Source: DASUPK01 sp963801055 (GTDB taxonomy: Bacteria > Actinomycetota > Thermoleophilia > Solirubrobacterales > 70-9). Taken from it: DNA of 64,000 nucleotides. Below the pieces are notes generated by a model. The model searched no databases. It was not told the origin of the DNA and saw only the letters and a list, made by a program, of their open reading frames with translations. The stretch covers positions 744,001 through 808,000 of the forward strand of contig CAWDDE010000001.1 of NCBI GenBank assembly GCA_963801055.1, in the 5' to 3' direction. A program made the translations under genes and the position numbers. Positions 24,076 to 35,082 of this stretch are shown piece by piece. The first letter of the stretch is position 1. Each line of letters opens with the position of its first letter.

Positions 24076-24648
24076 GTGAGCGACGAGAAGGTCGTGCTCG
24101 ATCACGACGATCTGAGGCGGACACTGGTCCGTATCGCCCACGAGATCGTCGAGAAGAACGAGGAGGCGGATCGGCTGGCGCTGGTCGGCATCCACACGCG
24201 CGGAGCCGTCATCTGTCGCCGCCTGAACGCGCTCGTCGGCGAGCTCTCGGGCGCCGACGTTCCCCTCGGCGACCTCGACATCTCCTTCTATCGGGACGAC
24301 ATCGAGCGCCGCGAACGGCGCGACGCTCCGGTCGTCCACGACTCCCACCTCGACTTCGACCTCGCCGGCCGCACCGTCGTTCTGGTGGACGACGTGCTCT
24401 ACACCGGTCGCACTGTGCGCGCCGCGATCGACGCGCTCTTCGACTATGGACGCCCAGCACGTGTCCAGCTGGCCGTGCTCGCCGACCGCGGACACCGCGA
24501 GCTCCCAATCCGCCCGGACTACGTCGGCAAGAACCTCCCGACGGCGCCAGGGGAGCGGGTGAACGTCCGGCTCGAAGAGACGGACGGGGTCGACGAAGTG
24601 GCGATCACGCCTGCTGGGGCAACGGCGACAGCGAAGGAGGAGTCATGA
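24076..24648 (+). CDS. pyrR: PyrR bifunctional pyr operon RNA-binding regulator/uracil phosphoribosyltransferase
   Basis: A 190-residue protein that binds pyr mRNA when UMP is high and has uracil phosphoribosyltransferase activity. Motifs: DDLRRTLVRIAHEIVEKN, LVGIHTRGAVICRRL, DISFYRDDIERR, the PRPP loop TVVLVDDVLYTGRTVRAAID, and LPIRPDYVGKNLPT. Length is normal with a short Ala/Thr tail. The GTG at 24076 has AGGAAGGAG 7 bases upstream and a PyrR hairpin overlapping it, predicting autoregulation of the whole operon. The stop overlaps the pyrB ATG (ATGA). Confidence 0.96.
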   Translation: MSDEKVVLDHDDLRRTLVRIAHEIVEKNEEADRLALVGIHTRGAVICRRLNALVGELSGADVPLGDLDISFYRDDIERRERRDAPVVHDSHLDFDLAGRTVVLVDDVLYTGRTVRAAIDALFDYGRPARVQLAVLADRGHRELPIRPDYVGKNLPTAPGERVNVRLEETDGVDEVAITPAGATATAKEES

Positions 24649-25604
24649 GGCACCTGCTCGGAGTCGAGGGCCTCTCGCGCGAGGACATGGAGCGCATCCT
24701 CGATCGGGCCGAGAGCTTCGCCGAGGTCGGCCGCCGCGACATCAAGAAGGTGCCGACACTGCGTGGCCGCACCATCGTCAACCTGTTCTACGAGGCCAGT
24801 ACCCGGACGCTCTCCTCCTTCGAGCTGGCAGCCAAGCGGCTCTCTGCCGATGTGGTCAGCGTCAAGTCGGCGGGCTCGTCGGTCGACAAGGGCGAGTCGC
24901 TGAAGGACACCGTCGCCACACTCTCGGCCTATGACCCGGCCGCGATCGTCATCCGCTCCCCGCACGCGGGGGCGGCGGGCCTGGTGGCCCGCTGGACCGA
25001 GGCATCGGTGATCAACGCCGGCGACGGCAAGCACGAACACCCGACGCAGGCGTTGCTCGACGTCTTCACCCTGCGCCAGCGTCTCGACTCCCTCGAGGGA
25101 ACGAACATCTGGATCGTCGGCGACGTCCTGCACAGCCGCGTCGCCCGCTCCTGCCTGCTGGCCTTTCAGAAGATGGGGGCGACGGTAACCGTCTGCGGCC
25201 CCCCCACGCTGATCCCACGCGGCATCGAGGCCATCGGCTGCGAGGTCTCATACGACCTGGAGGGGCTGAGCCAGGCCGACGTCGTCTACGCGCTGCGGAT
25301 GCAGCGCGAGCGGATGAGCGAGAGCTTCGTGCCCTCGCTCCGCGAGTACGCCACCCGCTACCAGATCGACTCGCGGCGGCTCGGACCGCGCCAGCTCCTC
25401 ATGCACCCGGGGCCCGTGAACCGCGGCGTCGAGCTTTCCCCCGAGGTGATCGACTCGCCGCAATCACTGATCACGGCCCAGGTGGAGAGTGGCCTGGTCG
25501 TCCGGATGGCGATCCTCTACGAGCTCATCGCCGGCGGCGACCGCGCCCGGCCCGAGCGCGGCCCCGCGCCCGCCGACACCCCGACGATCGGACAGCCGGC
25601 TTGA
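24645..25604 (+). CDS. pyrB: Aspartate carbamoyltransferase catalytic subunit
   Basis: PyrB joins carbamoyl phosphate and aspartate to carbamoyl aspartate, the second step of UMP synthesis. The 319-residue chain has the carbamoyl-phosphate loop YEASTRTLSSFELAAKRL, KGESLKDTVATLSAYDP, the HPTQALLDVFTLRQ motif, and the aspartate-binding LMHPGPVNRGVELSPEV. No pyrI regulatory subunit is present, so it is probably a class lacking PyrI. It overlaps pyrR and pyrC by 4 bases each. Confidence 0.97.
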   Translation: MRHLLGVEGLSREDMERILDRAESFAEVGRRDIKKVPTLRGRTIVNLFYEASTRTLSSFELAAKRLSADVVSVKSAGSSVDKGESLKDTVATLSAYDPAAIVIRSPHAGAAGLVARWTEASVINAGDGKHEHPTQALLDVFTLRQRLDSLEGTNIWIVGDVLHSRVARSCLLAFQKMGATVTVCGPPTLIPRGIEAIGCEVSYDLEGLSQADVVYALRMQRERMSESFVPSLREYATRYQIDSRRLGPRQLLMHPGPVNRGVELSPEVIDSPQSLITAQVESGLVVRMAILYELIAGGDRARPERGPAPADTPTIGQPA

Positions 25605-26981
25605 ACGTCGCGGCAAACGGATCGGGGAGAAGCGCCGAGGCGCCCACGCTGGTCGGGCGTCCGGGGCCACCCGCCAACCTGGTCGTGCGGGGCGCACGCA
25701 TCTTGGATCCTCGGTCGGGGCTCGATTCGAACCTCGACCTCGTAGTCCGCGACGGGGAGATCGCTGAGCTCGCCGAGCCGGGCGGAGCCTCCGGACGTCG
25801 AGGGGGCGGAGATCGTCGAGGGGGAGGGCCTGCTCGTCTTGCCGGCCTTCGTCGATCCGCACGTCCACTTCCGGGTCCCCGGCCAGGAGCACAAGGAGGA
25901 TCTCGAGACTGGCACCCGCTCGGCCGCGGCGGGCGGCTACTGCGCTGTGATCGCGATGGCCAACACCTCGCCGCCGATCGACTCGGCTGCCGTACTGGGC
26001 TCGGTCCGGGAGCGCGCCGAGCGCGAGGCATCGATCCCCCTCGGCTTCGTGGCGAACGTGACCCGCGGGATGGCCGGGGCGGAGCTGACCGAGATGGCCG
26101 AGCTGCGTGAGGCGGGCGCGATCGGCTTCTCCGACGACGGGCTGCCGATCGCCAACGCCAGGGTGCTGCGCCGGGCTCTCCAGTATCGGCGGCTGGCGGG
26201 CGGCCCGATCGCTCTCCATGATGAGGACCCGGATCTTTCCGCGAGCGGCGTCATGCACGAGGGGGAGGTCTCGGCGGCCCTCGGGATGGCCGGCGTTCCG
26301 GCGGTCTCGGAGTCGACGATGATCGCCCGGGACTGCTCCCTCGCCCTCTACGAGGACGCGCCGATCCATGTCCAGCATCTCTCGGCCCGCGCCTCGGTCG
26401 AGGAGATCACCCGCGCCAAGTCCGCCGGCGTTTCAGTTACCTGCGAGGTCACGCCGCACCATCTGACCCTCACCGATGAGGCCGTCCGCAGCCTCGATGC
26501 CCGCTTCAAGATGAACCCGCCGCTCCGCACCGAGGATGACCGCCGGGCGCTGATCGAGGGGCTCCGGGAGGGGACGATCGACTGCATCGCCACCGATCAC
26601 GCGCCCCATGCCGCCGAGGAGAAGGAGGTGCCCTTCGAGGAGGCGGCCTGGGGGGTCACCGGGCTCGAGACAGCCTTCGCCGCGCTCCACACGGACCTGG
26701 TCCTGCCGGGCGTGCTTGCGCTCGACGTCCTCGTGGAGCGGATGACCTGCGGCGGCGAGCCCTTCGGGATCGAGGCTCCTCGTCTCGAGGTGGGGACCGC
26801 GGCCAACATCACCCTGATCGACCCGGCGCTCACCTGGACGGTGGGGGAGGAGGGCTATGAGAGCCGCTCCTACAACAACTGCTTCGGCGGCCGGGAACTC
26901 ATCGGCCGCGTCCTGATGACCGTGGCCGCCGGGCACGTCGCCTTCCGGCAGCGGTCCTTCGCGCTGGGGGTCGCCGGATGA
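25601..26981 (+). CDS. pyrC: Dihydroorotase (one frameshift)
   Basis: PyrC cyclises carbamoyl aspartate to dihydroorotate. It begins with a TTG overlapping the pyrB stop. The first frame reads LVVRGARILDPRSGLDSNLD and VVRDGEIAELAEPG. At about 25783-25790 a net extra base shifts to the frame with EIVEGEGLLVLPAFVDPHVHFRVPG (DxHxH metal site), GGYCAVIAMANT, and DCIATDHAPHAAEEKEV with the catalytic Asp. The corrected chain is about 459 residues, slightly long for class I dihydroorotase because of an N-terminal Ala/Pro-rich extension. Active-site motifs are intact, so a sequence error is more likely than loss of function. Confidence 0.93.
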
Positions 26982-27012
26982 GGCAGCTCCTCAGTGGGGA
27001 AGGTGTGGCGGG

Positions 27013-27578
27013 TTGAGGGGCAGGCTCGAGGCCGATCGGACCGCTCTGATCGTGGTCGACGTCCAGGAGGGATTCCGCAAGGCGATCCCCGACTTCGAGC
27101 GAGTCGCGACGGCGACGGCGACCCTGATCGGGGGGGCGGAGGCGATCGGGATCCCGATCGTGATCAGCGAGCAGTATCCGAAGGGCCTCGGGCAGACGGT
27201 GCCTGAGGTGGCGGATCACCTCCCGGAGGGCACCCAGCCGCTGCAGAAGCTGATCTTCTCGGCGGCAGAGGCCGAGGGCTTCGACCTCGGCGGCCGCGAC
27301 CAGGCGCTCATCTGCGGCGTGGAGACCCACGTCTGCGTCAACCAGACGGCGCTCGACCTGCTCGCCTCGGGCGTCGAGGTGCAGATCGCAGAGGACGCCG
27401 TCGGTTCGCGAAGCGAGGAGAACAAGCAGGTCGGTCTGCACAAGATGGAGCGGGCGGGAGCAGTGATGACCAGCGTCGAGACCGCGCTCTTCGAGCTCCT
27501 TGGCCGCGCGGGGACCGACGAGTTCAAGCGAGTGCAGAAGCTGATCCTGGACTACGCGCCGAACCCGGAGGTCGTCGG

Positions 27579-27582
<4 letters not shown>
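27013..27582 (+). CDS. Isochorismatase-like cysteine hydrolase inside the pyr operon
   Basis: A 189-residue hydrolase of the isochorismatase/nicotinamidase superfamily. The Asp-Lys-Cys triad is readable: TALIVVDVQEGF, LQKLIFSAAE, and LICGVETHVCVNQTALDLLA. Relatives include nicotinamidase, N-carbamoylsarcosine amidase and the pyrimidine-ring enzyme RutB. Its place between pyrC and carA, with a GTGA overlap to carA, means it is made together with the UMP enzymes. The substrate is unknown; hydrolysis of a carbamoyl by-product is conceivable but unproven. The start is a TTG at 27013 with GGGGAAGG 9 bases upstream; no better in-frame start exists. Confidence 0.85.
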
Positions 27583-28725
<1,143 letters not shown>

Positions 28726-28733
<8 letters not shown>

Positions 28734-31700
28734 GCGCGATGACATCCAGAAGATCCTCCTGATCGGCTCTGGGCCGATCGTCATCGGCCAGGCGGCCGAG
28801 TTCGACTACTCCGGCGTGCAGGCCTGCAAGGTGCTGCTCGAGGAGGCCTACGAGGTGGTGCTCGTGAACTCGAACCCGGCGACGATCATGACCGACCCGG
28901 AGTTCGCGAACCGGACCTACATCGAGCCCCTACTGCCGGGGCCGGTCGCCAAGGTCATCGAGCGCGAGCGCCCGGACGCGCTGTTGCCGACGCTGGGCGG
29001 GCAGACCGCGCTCAACCTGGCCAAGTCGCTTCACGACCACGGCACGCTGGAGCGCTACGGGGTGGAGCTGATCGGCGCCAAATACGAGGCGATCCACCGC
29101 GCCGAGGACCGCGAGGCGTTCCGGCGCACGATGGAGGAGGCCGGGCTGCGGGTGCCCTGGTCCCAGATCGTCACCTCCGTCGCCGAGGCCGAGGCCGGGA
29201 TCGCGGAGGGCACGATCAGACTGCCCGCGATCGTTCGCCCGGCCTTCACACTCGGCGGCCAGGGCGGCGGTGTCGGCAACACCGAGACCGAGCTCGCCCA
29301 GGTGGTCTCCGAGGGCCTCGCCGCCAGTCCGATCAACCAGGTGCTGGTGGAGGAGTCAGTGCTCGGCTGGGGGGAGTTCGAGCTCGAGGTGATGCGGGAT
29401 CGCAACGACAACGTCGTGATCATCTGCTCGATCGAGAACGTCGACCCGATGGGGGTCCACACCGGCGACTCGGTGACGATCGCCCCGGCACAGACGCTCA
29501 CCGACGGCCTCTACCAGGAACTCCGCGACCAGGCGATCCGCGTGATCCGCGCCGTCGGCGTCGAGACCGGCGGGTCCAACATCCAGTTCGCCGTCAACCC
29601 GGAGACCGGAGACGTCGTCGTGATCGAGATGAACCCGCGCGTCTCGCGCTCCTCGGCGCTGGCTTCCAAGGCGACCGGCTTCCCGATCGCGAAGATGGCG
29701 GCCAAGCTGGCGGTCGGCTACGCGCTCGAGGAGATTCCAAACGACATCACGCAGGCGACGCCAGCCTCCTTCGAGCCGACGATCGACTACGTCGTCACCA
29801 AGGTGCCGCGCTTCGCCTTCGAGAAGTTCCCAGGAGCGGAGGGCCGACTCTCCACCCATATGAAGTCGGTCGGCGAGGCGATGGCGATCGGGCGGACCTT
29901 CCGGGAGTCATTCGCCAAGGCGATGCGCTCGCGCGAGCTGGACACGACGCCCGACATCCCGGCGTCGACCGGCGAGTTGCTCGAGCGTCTCGCGACGCCG
30001 TCACCCGACCGCTTCGACCTGATCCACGCCGGCTTCGAGCGCGGGGTGGAGCTCGAGCGGATCAGAGAGGCGACGATGATCGACCCCTGGTTCCTGCGAG
30101 AGCTGCGCGCGCTGGCCACAGATGGGGATGGGACCGACGGGCTCGGGCGCACCTACCGCTCGGTCGACACCTGTGCGGCGGAATTCGAGGCGCGCACCCC
30201 TTACTACTACTCGGCACACGAGCGCTTGACGAGAGCAGCCCCCCGTGATCCGACGGCGCGCGCCAGCGCGACCCGTGATGGGCTGGAGGACGCGGCGATT
30301 AATGGGTATTCGGGTGAGGTTGAGAGGGGAGATCGGCCCTCCGTGGTGATCCTCGGCTCCGGCCCGAACCGGATCGGCCAGGGAATCGAGTTCGACTACT
30401 GCTGCGTACACGCCGCAATGACGGCTCGCGACCTCGACCGCGACGCGGTGATGATCAACTGCAACCCCGAGACGGTCTCGACCGACTACGACACCTCTGA
30501 CCGGCTCTACTTCGAGCCCCTGACGTCCGAGGACGTGCTCGCCGTCTGCAGCATTGAGCGGCCGGAGGGAGTGATCGTCCAGTTCGGCGGCCAAACGCCA
30601 TTGCGGCTGGCCAAGGCGCTCGAGGACTCGGGGGTGCCGCTGCTCGGTACCCCGGTCGATGCGATCGACCTCGCTGAGGACCGCGGCCGGTTCGGCGCGC
30701 TCCTGAAGAGGCTCGAGATCAACCATCCGCCGTACGGCACCGCCCTCTCCGCCGACGAGGCGGTCGCGATCGCCGAGGGCGTCGGCTTCCCGCTGCTCGT
30801 CCGCCCGTCCTATGTCTTGGGTGGCCGCGCGATGGAGATCTGTTACTCCGCGGACGCCCTGGCCGCCTACCTCGAGCAGAACGTCAAGGCCGACCAGGAG
30901 CACCCGCTGCTCCTCGACCGTTTCCTCGAGAACGCGATCGAGGTCGACGTCGATGCGCTCGCCGACGGAGAGGACTGCTTAGTGGCCGGCGTCATGCAGC
31001 ACGTGGAGGAGGCCGGGGTCCACTCGGGTGACTCCGCCTGCGTGATTCCGCCGATGAGCCTCGGCGAGGAGATGCTGGAGGGGATTCGCGAGACGACCAG
31101 CAGGATCGCCCTGGAGCTCGGAGTGGTCGGCCTGATCAACGTCCAGTACGCGGTCGCGGAGGGCGAGCTCTTCGTGATCGAGGCGAATCCGCGCGCCTCG
31201 CGCACCGTCCCGTTCGTGAGCAAGGCGATCGGGGCGCCGCTCGCGAAGATCGCCTGTCGGCTGATGCTCGGCGAGTCCCTCGCCGAGCAGCGGCTGCCTG
31301 ATGAGGCGCCGACCCACGTCAGCGTGAAGGAAGCGGTCCTGCCCTTCGCCCGCTTCGCGGGGGCGGACGCGGTGCTCGGGCCCGAGATGCGGAGCACCGG
31401 CGAGGTGATGGGGATCGCGGCCGACTTCCCCACTGCCTTCGGCAAGGCGCAGGCGGCCGCCGGGGTCTCGCTGCCGCAGGAGGGGACGATCTTCATCAGC
31501 GTCACCGACTCCGACAAACCCGCCGCGACCCAGCTGGCGACCCGCTTCCACGACCTCGGCTTCAAGGTGATCGCGACCGCCGGCACAGCTCAGGCGATCT
31601 CCGCGATGGGGGTGCCGGTGACCAAGATCAACAAGATCGGAGAGGGCTCGCCCCACGTCGTCGATTGCATCCGATCAGGCGAGGTGGACCTGGTCATCAA

Positions 31701-31902
31701 CACGCCGACCGGCTCGGGCGCGCGGGCAGACGGCTACGAGATCAGAAGCGCCGCGGTGCGCCACGGGATTCCGTGCGTGACGACGATGACCGGCGCCTCG
31801 GCGGCCGCCCGGGCGATATTCGCGGCCGCGCGCGGCGACGCTGACGTCCGGACCCTGCAGGAGCTACACCAGCGCGAGGAGCGCGAGCCATCGAGGAGAT
31901 GA
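28726..31902 (+). CDS. carB: Carbamoyl-phosphate synthase large subunit
   Basis: CarB makes carbamoyl phosphate from bicarbonate, ammonia and two ATP. At 1058 residues it is full length: two homologous ATP-grasp halves beginning ILLIGSGPIVIGQAAEFDYS and VVILGSGPNRIGQGIEFDYC, VVIEMNPRVSRSSALASKAT and FVIEANPRASRTVPFVSKAI, and a C-terminal MGS-like allosteric domain (IFISVTDSDKPAATQLATRF, NTPTGSGARADGYEIR). The central oligomerisation region is intact. ATG 28726 (MPRRDDIQK) is preferred to GTG 28723. The stop overlaps the pyrK ATG (ATGA). Confidence 0.98.
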
Positions 31903-32771
31903 CCATCGACCGCGCCCCGAGGCTGGGCCAGCGCGTCCTTGCCCCCTTCGGCCGCCGCCGCTGCGAGGTGAGCCGGAACCTCGCCTCCGGCGGCTACCGG
32001 ATCTTCTCCGCGCTCGATCGCCACGGACCCGAGCCATCGGCCGGCCAGTTCTACATGCTCGCTACCGACTCGGGCTGGGGGGGCGATCAGGGGCGTCCCT
32101 ACCTGGCCCGCGCCTTTTCCGTGGCCGACGCCGAGCCGACGGACGATGGGGTAAGGCTTGACTTCCTTGTCCAGGCGGTCGGCCCCGGTACATCCCGGCT
32201 CGCCGAGCTCGAGGTGGGGGAGGGGCTCTCGATCCACGGTCCGCTGGGCCGCCCGTTTTCGGCGCCCAAGGAGGTGTCCGACGGCGTCGCCGGAGCGATC
32301 CTGGTTGGCGGCGGGATCGGGGTGGCGCCCCTGGCGATCTGGCGCCGGCAGCTGCTGGCCGCCGCAATTCCGGCCCGGGTCCTGCTCGGGTTCCGGGACC
32401 GGGCCAACTCCGGGGGGCTCGACCTCTTCGATTGCAGCGAGATCCGGCTGGCGAGCGAGGACGGCCACACCGGCCACCGTGGCTATGTGACGGACCTGCT
32501 CGCGGTGCTGCTGGAGGGCGATGACGCCCCGAGCGCGGCGGTTTACGCCTGCGGGCCGCCGGCCATGCTCGAGGCGGTGCGGACGATGTGCGCGGACCGC
32601 GGCGTCGCTTGCGAGCTCGCCATGGAGGCGCCGATGGCATGCGGCTTCGGGGCCTGCTTCGGCTGCGCGATCCCGCTCAGCTCGGGCGGCTACATGCGTC
32701 TCTGCGTCGACGGGCCGGTCGTCCGCGGCAGCGAAATCGAGACCACGCTGGTGCGGGGGTCGGGTCATTGA
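31899..32771 (+). CDS. pyrK: Dihydroorotate dehydrogenase electron-transfer subunit PyrK
   Basis: PyrK carries FAD and a 2Fe-2S cluster and passes electrons from PyrD (class 1B) to NAD+. The 290-residue protein has a ferredoxin-reductase-like FAD domain (GQFYMLATD, RPYLARAFSVADAE), an NAD domain (AILVGGGIGVAPLAIWRRQL, VYACGPPAMLEAVRTMC), and the cysteine cluster CGFGACFGCAIPL followed by YMRLCVDGPVV. The cluster loop is canonical. It overlaps carB and pyrD, so the pair is cotranslated with the rest of the operon. Confidence 0.95.
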   Translation: MTIDRAPRLGQRVLAPFGRRRCEVSRNLASGGYRIFSALDRHGPEPSAGQFYMLATDSGWGGDQGRPYLARAFSVADAEPTDDGVRLDFLVQAVGPGTSRLAELEVGEGLSIHGPLGRPFSAPKEVSDGVAGAILVGGGIGVAPLAIWRRQLLAAAIPARVLLGFRDRANSGGLDLFDCSEIRLASEDGHTGHRGYVTDLLAVLLEGDDAPSAAVYACGPPAMLEAVRTMCADRGVACELAMEAPMACGFGACFGCAIPLSSGGYMRLCVDGPVVRGSEIETTLVRGSGH

Positions 32772-33640
32772 TCGACTTTTGCGGGATTGAGCTGCGCCAC
32801 CCGGTGATCAACGGCTCGGGGACCTTCGACGCGATCGCAGCGCGGCGCGCCTTCGGAGACGAGCTGCTCCGCGAGTTCCCGTTCTCGGCGTTCGTCTCCA
32901 AGACGATCACGCCCGAGCCCCGCGCCGGCAATCGGCCTCCCCGGCTCTGGGAGACCCCCGCCGGCATGATCAACTCGATCGGGCTCCCGAACAAGGGCCT
33001 CGACGGGTTCCTCGAGCACGACCTTCCCCAGCTCGCCGAGCTGCCGGTCCCGCTGATCGTCTCGGTGATGGGGACGAGCCACGATCAGTTCGCCCGGCTG
33101 GTCGAGGGCGTGGGCGGCCGAGACGAGGTGGCGGCCCTCGAGTTGAACGCCTCCTGTCCCAACGTGAAGTCCGGGCTGGTCGTCGGCGAATCACCCGAGG
33201 AGGCCCGCTCGCTATTGCAGAGGCTTCGCCCGCTCACGCAAAAACCCCTGCTCATGAAGCTAACTCCGAACGTCGCGGACCCGGTCCCCGTGGCCCTGGC
33301 CGCCGAGGAGGGCGGGGCGGATGCGGTCTCGCTGATCAACACACTGCGCGCCACGGCCATCGCTCCCGGCTCCGCCGATCCGTGGCTCGGCGGAGGCACC
33401 GGTGGCCTCTCCGGCCCCGCCGTTCGGTCGGTCGCCCTGGCCCAGATCGGCGCGGTGGCGTCCGCGGTCTCCGTCCCGATGGTGGCGATGGGGGGCATCT
33501 CGAGTGGTCGCGACGCGGCCGAGATGATCTCGGTCGGGGCAAGGATCGTTGCGGTTGGCACCGAGAGCTTCCGAGATCCGGCCGCCGGATCGAGGATCGC
33601 GGAAGAACTGGGGGCGGAGCTGGCACGGATCTCCGGTTAG
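32768..33640 (+). CDS. pyrD: Dihydroorotate dehydrogenase, class 1B catalytic subunit
   Basis: PyrD oxidises dihydroorotate to orotate with FMN. The 290-residue chain starts at a TTG overlapping the pyrK stop. Motifs: HPVINGSGTFDAIAARRAFG, FVSKTITPEPRAGNRPPRLW, NSIGLPNKGLDGFL, the active-site loop ALELNASCPNVKSG with the Cys base of class 1B enzymes, LMKLTPNV, and the FMN-phosphate region VAMGGISSGRDAAEM. The presence of PyrK upstream confirms class 1B (NAD+-linked). It is the last operon gene; pyrF and pyrE are not in the window. Confidence 0.96.
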   Translation: MIDFCGIELRHPVINGSGTFDAIAARRAFGDELLREFPFSAFVSKTITPEPRAGNRPPRLWETPAGMINSIGLPNKGLDGFLEHDLPQLAELPVPLIVSVMGTSHDQFARLVEGVGGRDEVAALELNASCPNVKSGLVVGESPEEARSLLQRLRPLTQKPLLMKLTPNVADPVPVALAAEEGGADAVSLINTLRATAIAPGSADPWLGGGTGGLSGPAVRSVALAQIGAVASAVSVPMVAMGGISSGRDAAEMISVGARIVAVGTESFRDPAAGSRIAEELGAELARISG

Positions 33641-33660
33641 ACGGGAGTTTTTTTCAGATT

Positions 33661-33676
33661 CCCCGGAAAGGGGTTT
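33661..33676 (+). terminator. Weak hairpin after the pyr operon
   Basis: CCCC-ggaaa-GGGG followed by TTT lies 20 bases after the pyrD stop, and a T7 run precedes it (33648-33654). It is a plausible but weak terminator ahead of the mihF promoter. Confidence 0.4.
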
Positions 33677-33696
33677 CCGCTCCCGGTGGCCGCGGA

Positions 33697-33702
33697 TATA
33701 CT
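33697..33702 (+). promoter_or_regulatory. -10 box (TATACT) of mihF, leaderless
   Basis: TATACT ends 8 bases before the GTG of mihF. TTTCCG at 33674-33679, 17 bases upstream, is a poor but correctly spaced -35. The predicted transcription start is at the GTG itself. Confidence 0.6.
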
Positions 33703-33710
33703 GCCGCCCC

Positions 33711-34043
33711 GTGCAGGCCCCGGTCCAGTCCTCCAACGCCGCCCCCGAGAGATCACTGGACCAGCGGATGGAGGCACTCCGGAGGGCCAACGACATCCGG
33801 TCGAAGCGGGCCCAGCTGAAGCGCGACCTCAAGGCCAGCAAGGTCAAGATCCAGACGCTGCTGATGGACCCGCCCGAGTACGTCCAGACGGCGAAGGTCA
33901 TCGATATGTTGATGGCCGTCCCGAAATACGGCCGGGTGAAGACCAACCGGATCCTCAATCAGTGCCGGATCTCGCCGTCGAAGACGATCGGCGGGCTCTC
34001 CGAGCGCCAGCGCGCGGAACTCGTCGCGCAGCTGCGCAAGTAA
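33711..34043 (+). CDS. mihF: Actinobacterial-type integration host factor
   Basis: A 110-residue nucleoid-associated DNA-binding protein of the mIHF/sIHF type, unrelated to the IHF of E. coli. Conserved segments are RSLDQRMEALRRANDIRSKR, AQLKRDLKASKVKIQTLLMD, PPEYVQTAKVIDMLMAVPKY and GRVKTNRILNQCRISPSKTI, the last holding the helix-two-turn-helix DNA contact, ending GGLSERQRAELVAQL. Family members bend DNA and support phage integration and nucleoid structure. Position directly before gmk-rpoZ-coaBC is the standard actinobacterial order and is strong evidence for the phylum. Confidence 0.95.
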   Translation: MQAPVQSSNAAPERSLDQRMEALRRANDIRSKRAQLKRDLKASKVKIQTLLMDPPEYVQTAKVIDMLMAVPKYGRVKTNRILNQCRISPSKTIGGLSERQRAELVAQLRK

Positions 34044-34082
34044 GGCAAGTAAAGCGCGCTTTTCGCGGCCGTTCCTGCGGTC

Positions 34083-34652
34083 ATGATCCGGGCCGTGGGG
34101 AAGGTCTTCGTCATAACCGGGCCCTCCGGGGTGGGGAAGGGGACGCTGATCAAACGCCTGCTGGAGCGAAACCCGGACCTCGAGCTGTCGGTCTCCGCGA
34201 CGACCCGCCCGCCGCGAGCCAGCGAGGTCGACGGGCGCGACTATCACTTCCTGACGCCAGAGGAGTTCGAGCGACGCGTGGAGAGGGGAGACTTCCTGGA
34301 GCACGCGACCTACATCGGCCACCGTTACGGCACTCTCCGGGATGAGGTCGAGCGGCGGCTCGAGGAGGGTCACTCCGTCGTCCTCGAGATCGAGGTGCAG
34401 GGCGCCCGGCAGGTGCGCGACGCCATGCCGGAAGCCGTGCAGATCTTCATTGCGCCGCCCTACCCGCAAGCCCTCAGGAACCGACTCGAGACCAGGGGAA
34501 CCGACTCGGCCGAGGCGATCGAGCGGCGTCTGCGGACCGCCGAGACCGAGCTGGAGGCGCAGGGCGAGTTTCCGCACGTGGTGGTGAACGACGAGGTGCA
34601 GAAAGCGTCCTCCGAACTGGAAGGACTCGTCCGCCGCGAGCTGTCCTCGTGA
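34083..34652 (+). CDS. gmk: Guanylate kinase
   Basis: Gmk phosphorylates GMP to GDP with ATP. The 189-residue protein has the P-loop FVITGPSGVGKGTLIKRLL, the GMP-binding ELSVSATTRPPRASEVDGRD and YHFLTPEEFERRVERGDFLE, then YGTLRDEVERRLEEG and the lid region RNRLETRGTDSAEAIERRL. Length and motif order are typical. It starts 39 bases after mihF and is followed by 177 bases before rpoZ. Confidence 0.97.
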   Translation: MIRAVGKVFVITGPSGVGKGTLIKRLLERNPDLELSVSATTRPPRASEVDGRDYHFLTPEEFERRVERGDFLEHATYIGHRYGTLRDEVERRLEEGHSVVLEIEVQGARQVRDAMPEAVQIFIAPPYPQALRNRLETRGTDSAEAIERRLRTAETELEAQGEFPHVVVNDEVQKASSELEGLVRRELSS

Positions 34653-34814
34653 CCCCTCCCAGGCCTGCGCCGGGTCCCGGCGGCCCCGGATCGCCGTCCG
34701 GCGGCGTCCTCGGTCAGCCGCGTACGACGATCGACGACTACGCGGCCTCGCCATTCCTTGCATGACGGCGCCCGAGTTCCGCCGGATCGCCGGCGGCGCC
34801 CCCGACGGGGTCAC

Positions 34815-34820
34815 TACACT
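34815..34820 (+). promoter_or_regulatory. -10 box (TACACT) of rpoZ, leaderless
   Basis: TACACT ends 9 bases before the rpoZ ATG, so the message probably starts at or next to it. The preceding 150 bases (34653-34810) contain only GC-rich intergenic sequence with no supported gene. Confidence 0.5.
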
Positions 34821-34829
34821 GACGCTCCC

Positions 34830-35066
34830 ATGTCAATGATCCGACCCAGAGTTGACAAGCTCCTCGAGCAGACCGATACCCACTACGCCGCTGTCCTGGT
34901 TGCGGCGAAGCGGGCCCGCCAGATCAACGCGTACTACCACTCGCTCTCCGAGGGGGCCTACGGCGAGTACACGCCCCCGATGGTCGAGGTCCCCAGCGGG
35001 AACTACCTCACCATCGCCCTGGAGGAGACGGCGGGGGGCAAGCTCAAGTACGAGTACAAGTCCTAG
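34830..35066 (+). CDS. rpoZ: RNA polymerase omega subunit
   Basis: A 78-residue omega subunit that helps assemble the beta' subunit. It has the conserved RPRVDKLLEQTDTHYAAVLV and AAKRARQINAYYHSL stretches (helix with the AKRARQIN motif) and a short C-terminal strand region (GNYLTIALEETAGGKLKYEY). The ATG at 34830 is chosen because it gives the family N terminus; an upstream in-frame extension is not conserved-looking. coaBC follows by 16 bases, so the two are cotranscribed. Confidence 0.94.
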   Translation: MSMIRPRVDKLLEQTDTHYAAVLVAAKRARQINAYYHSLSEGAYGEYTPPMVEVPSGNYLTIALEETAGGKLKYEYKS

Positions 35067-35082
35067 TCCGCTGGGAGGCCCG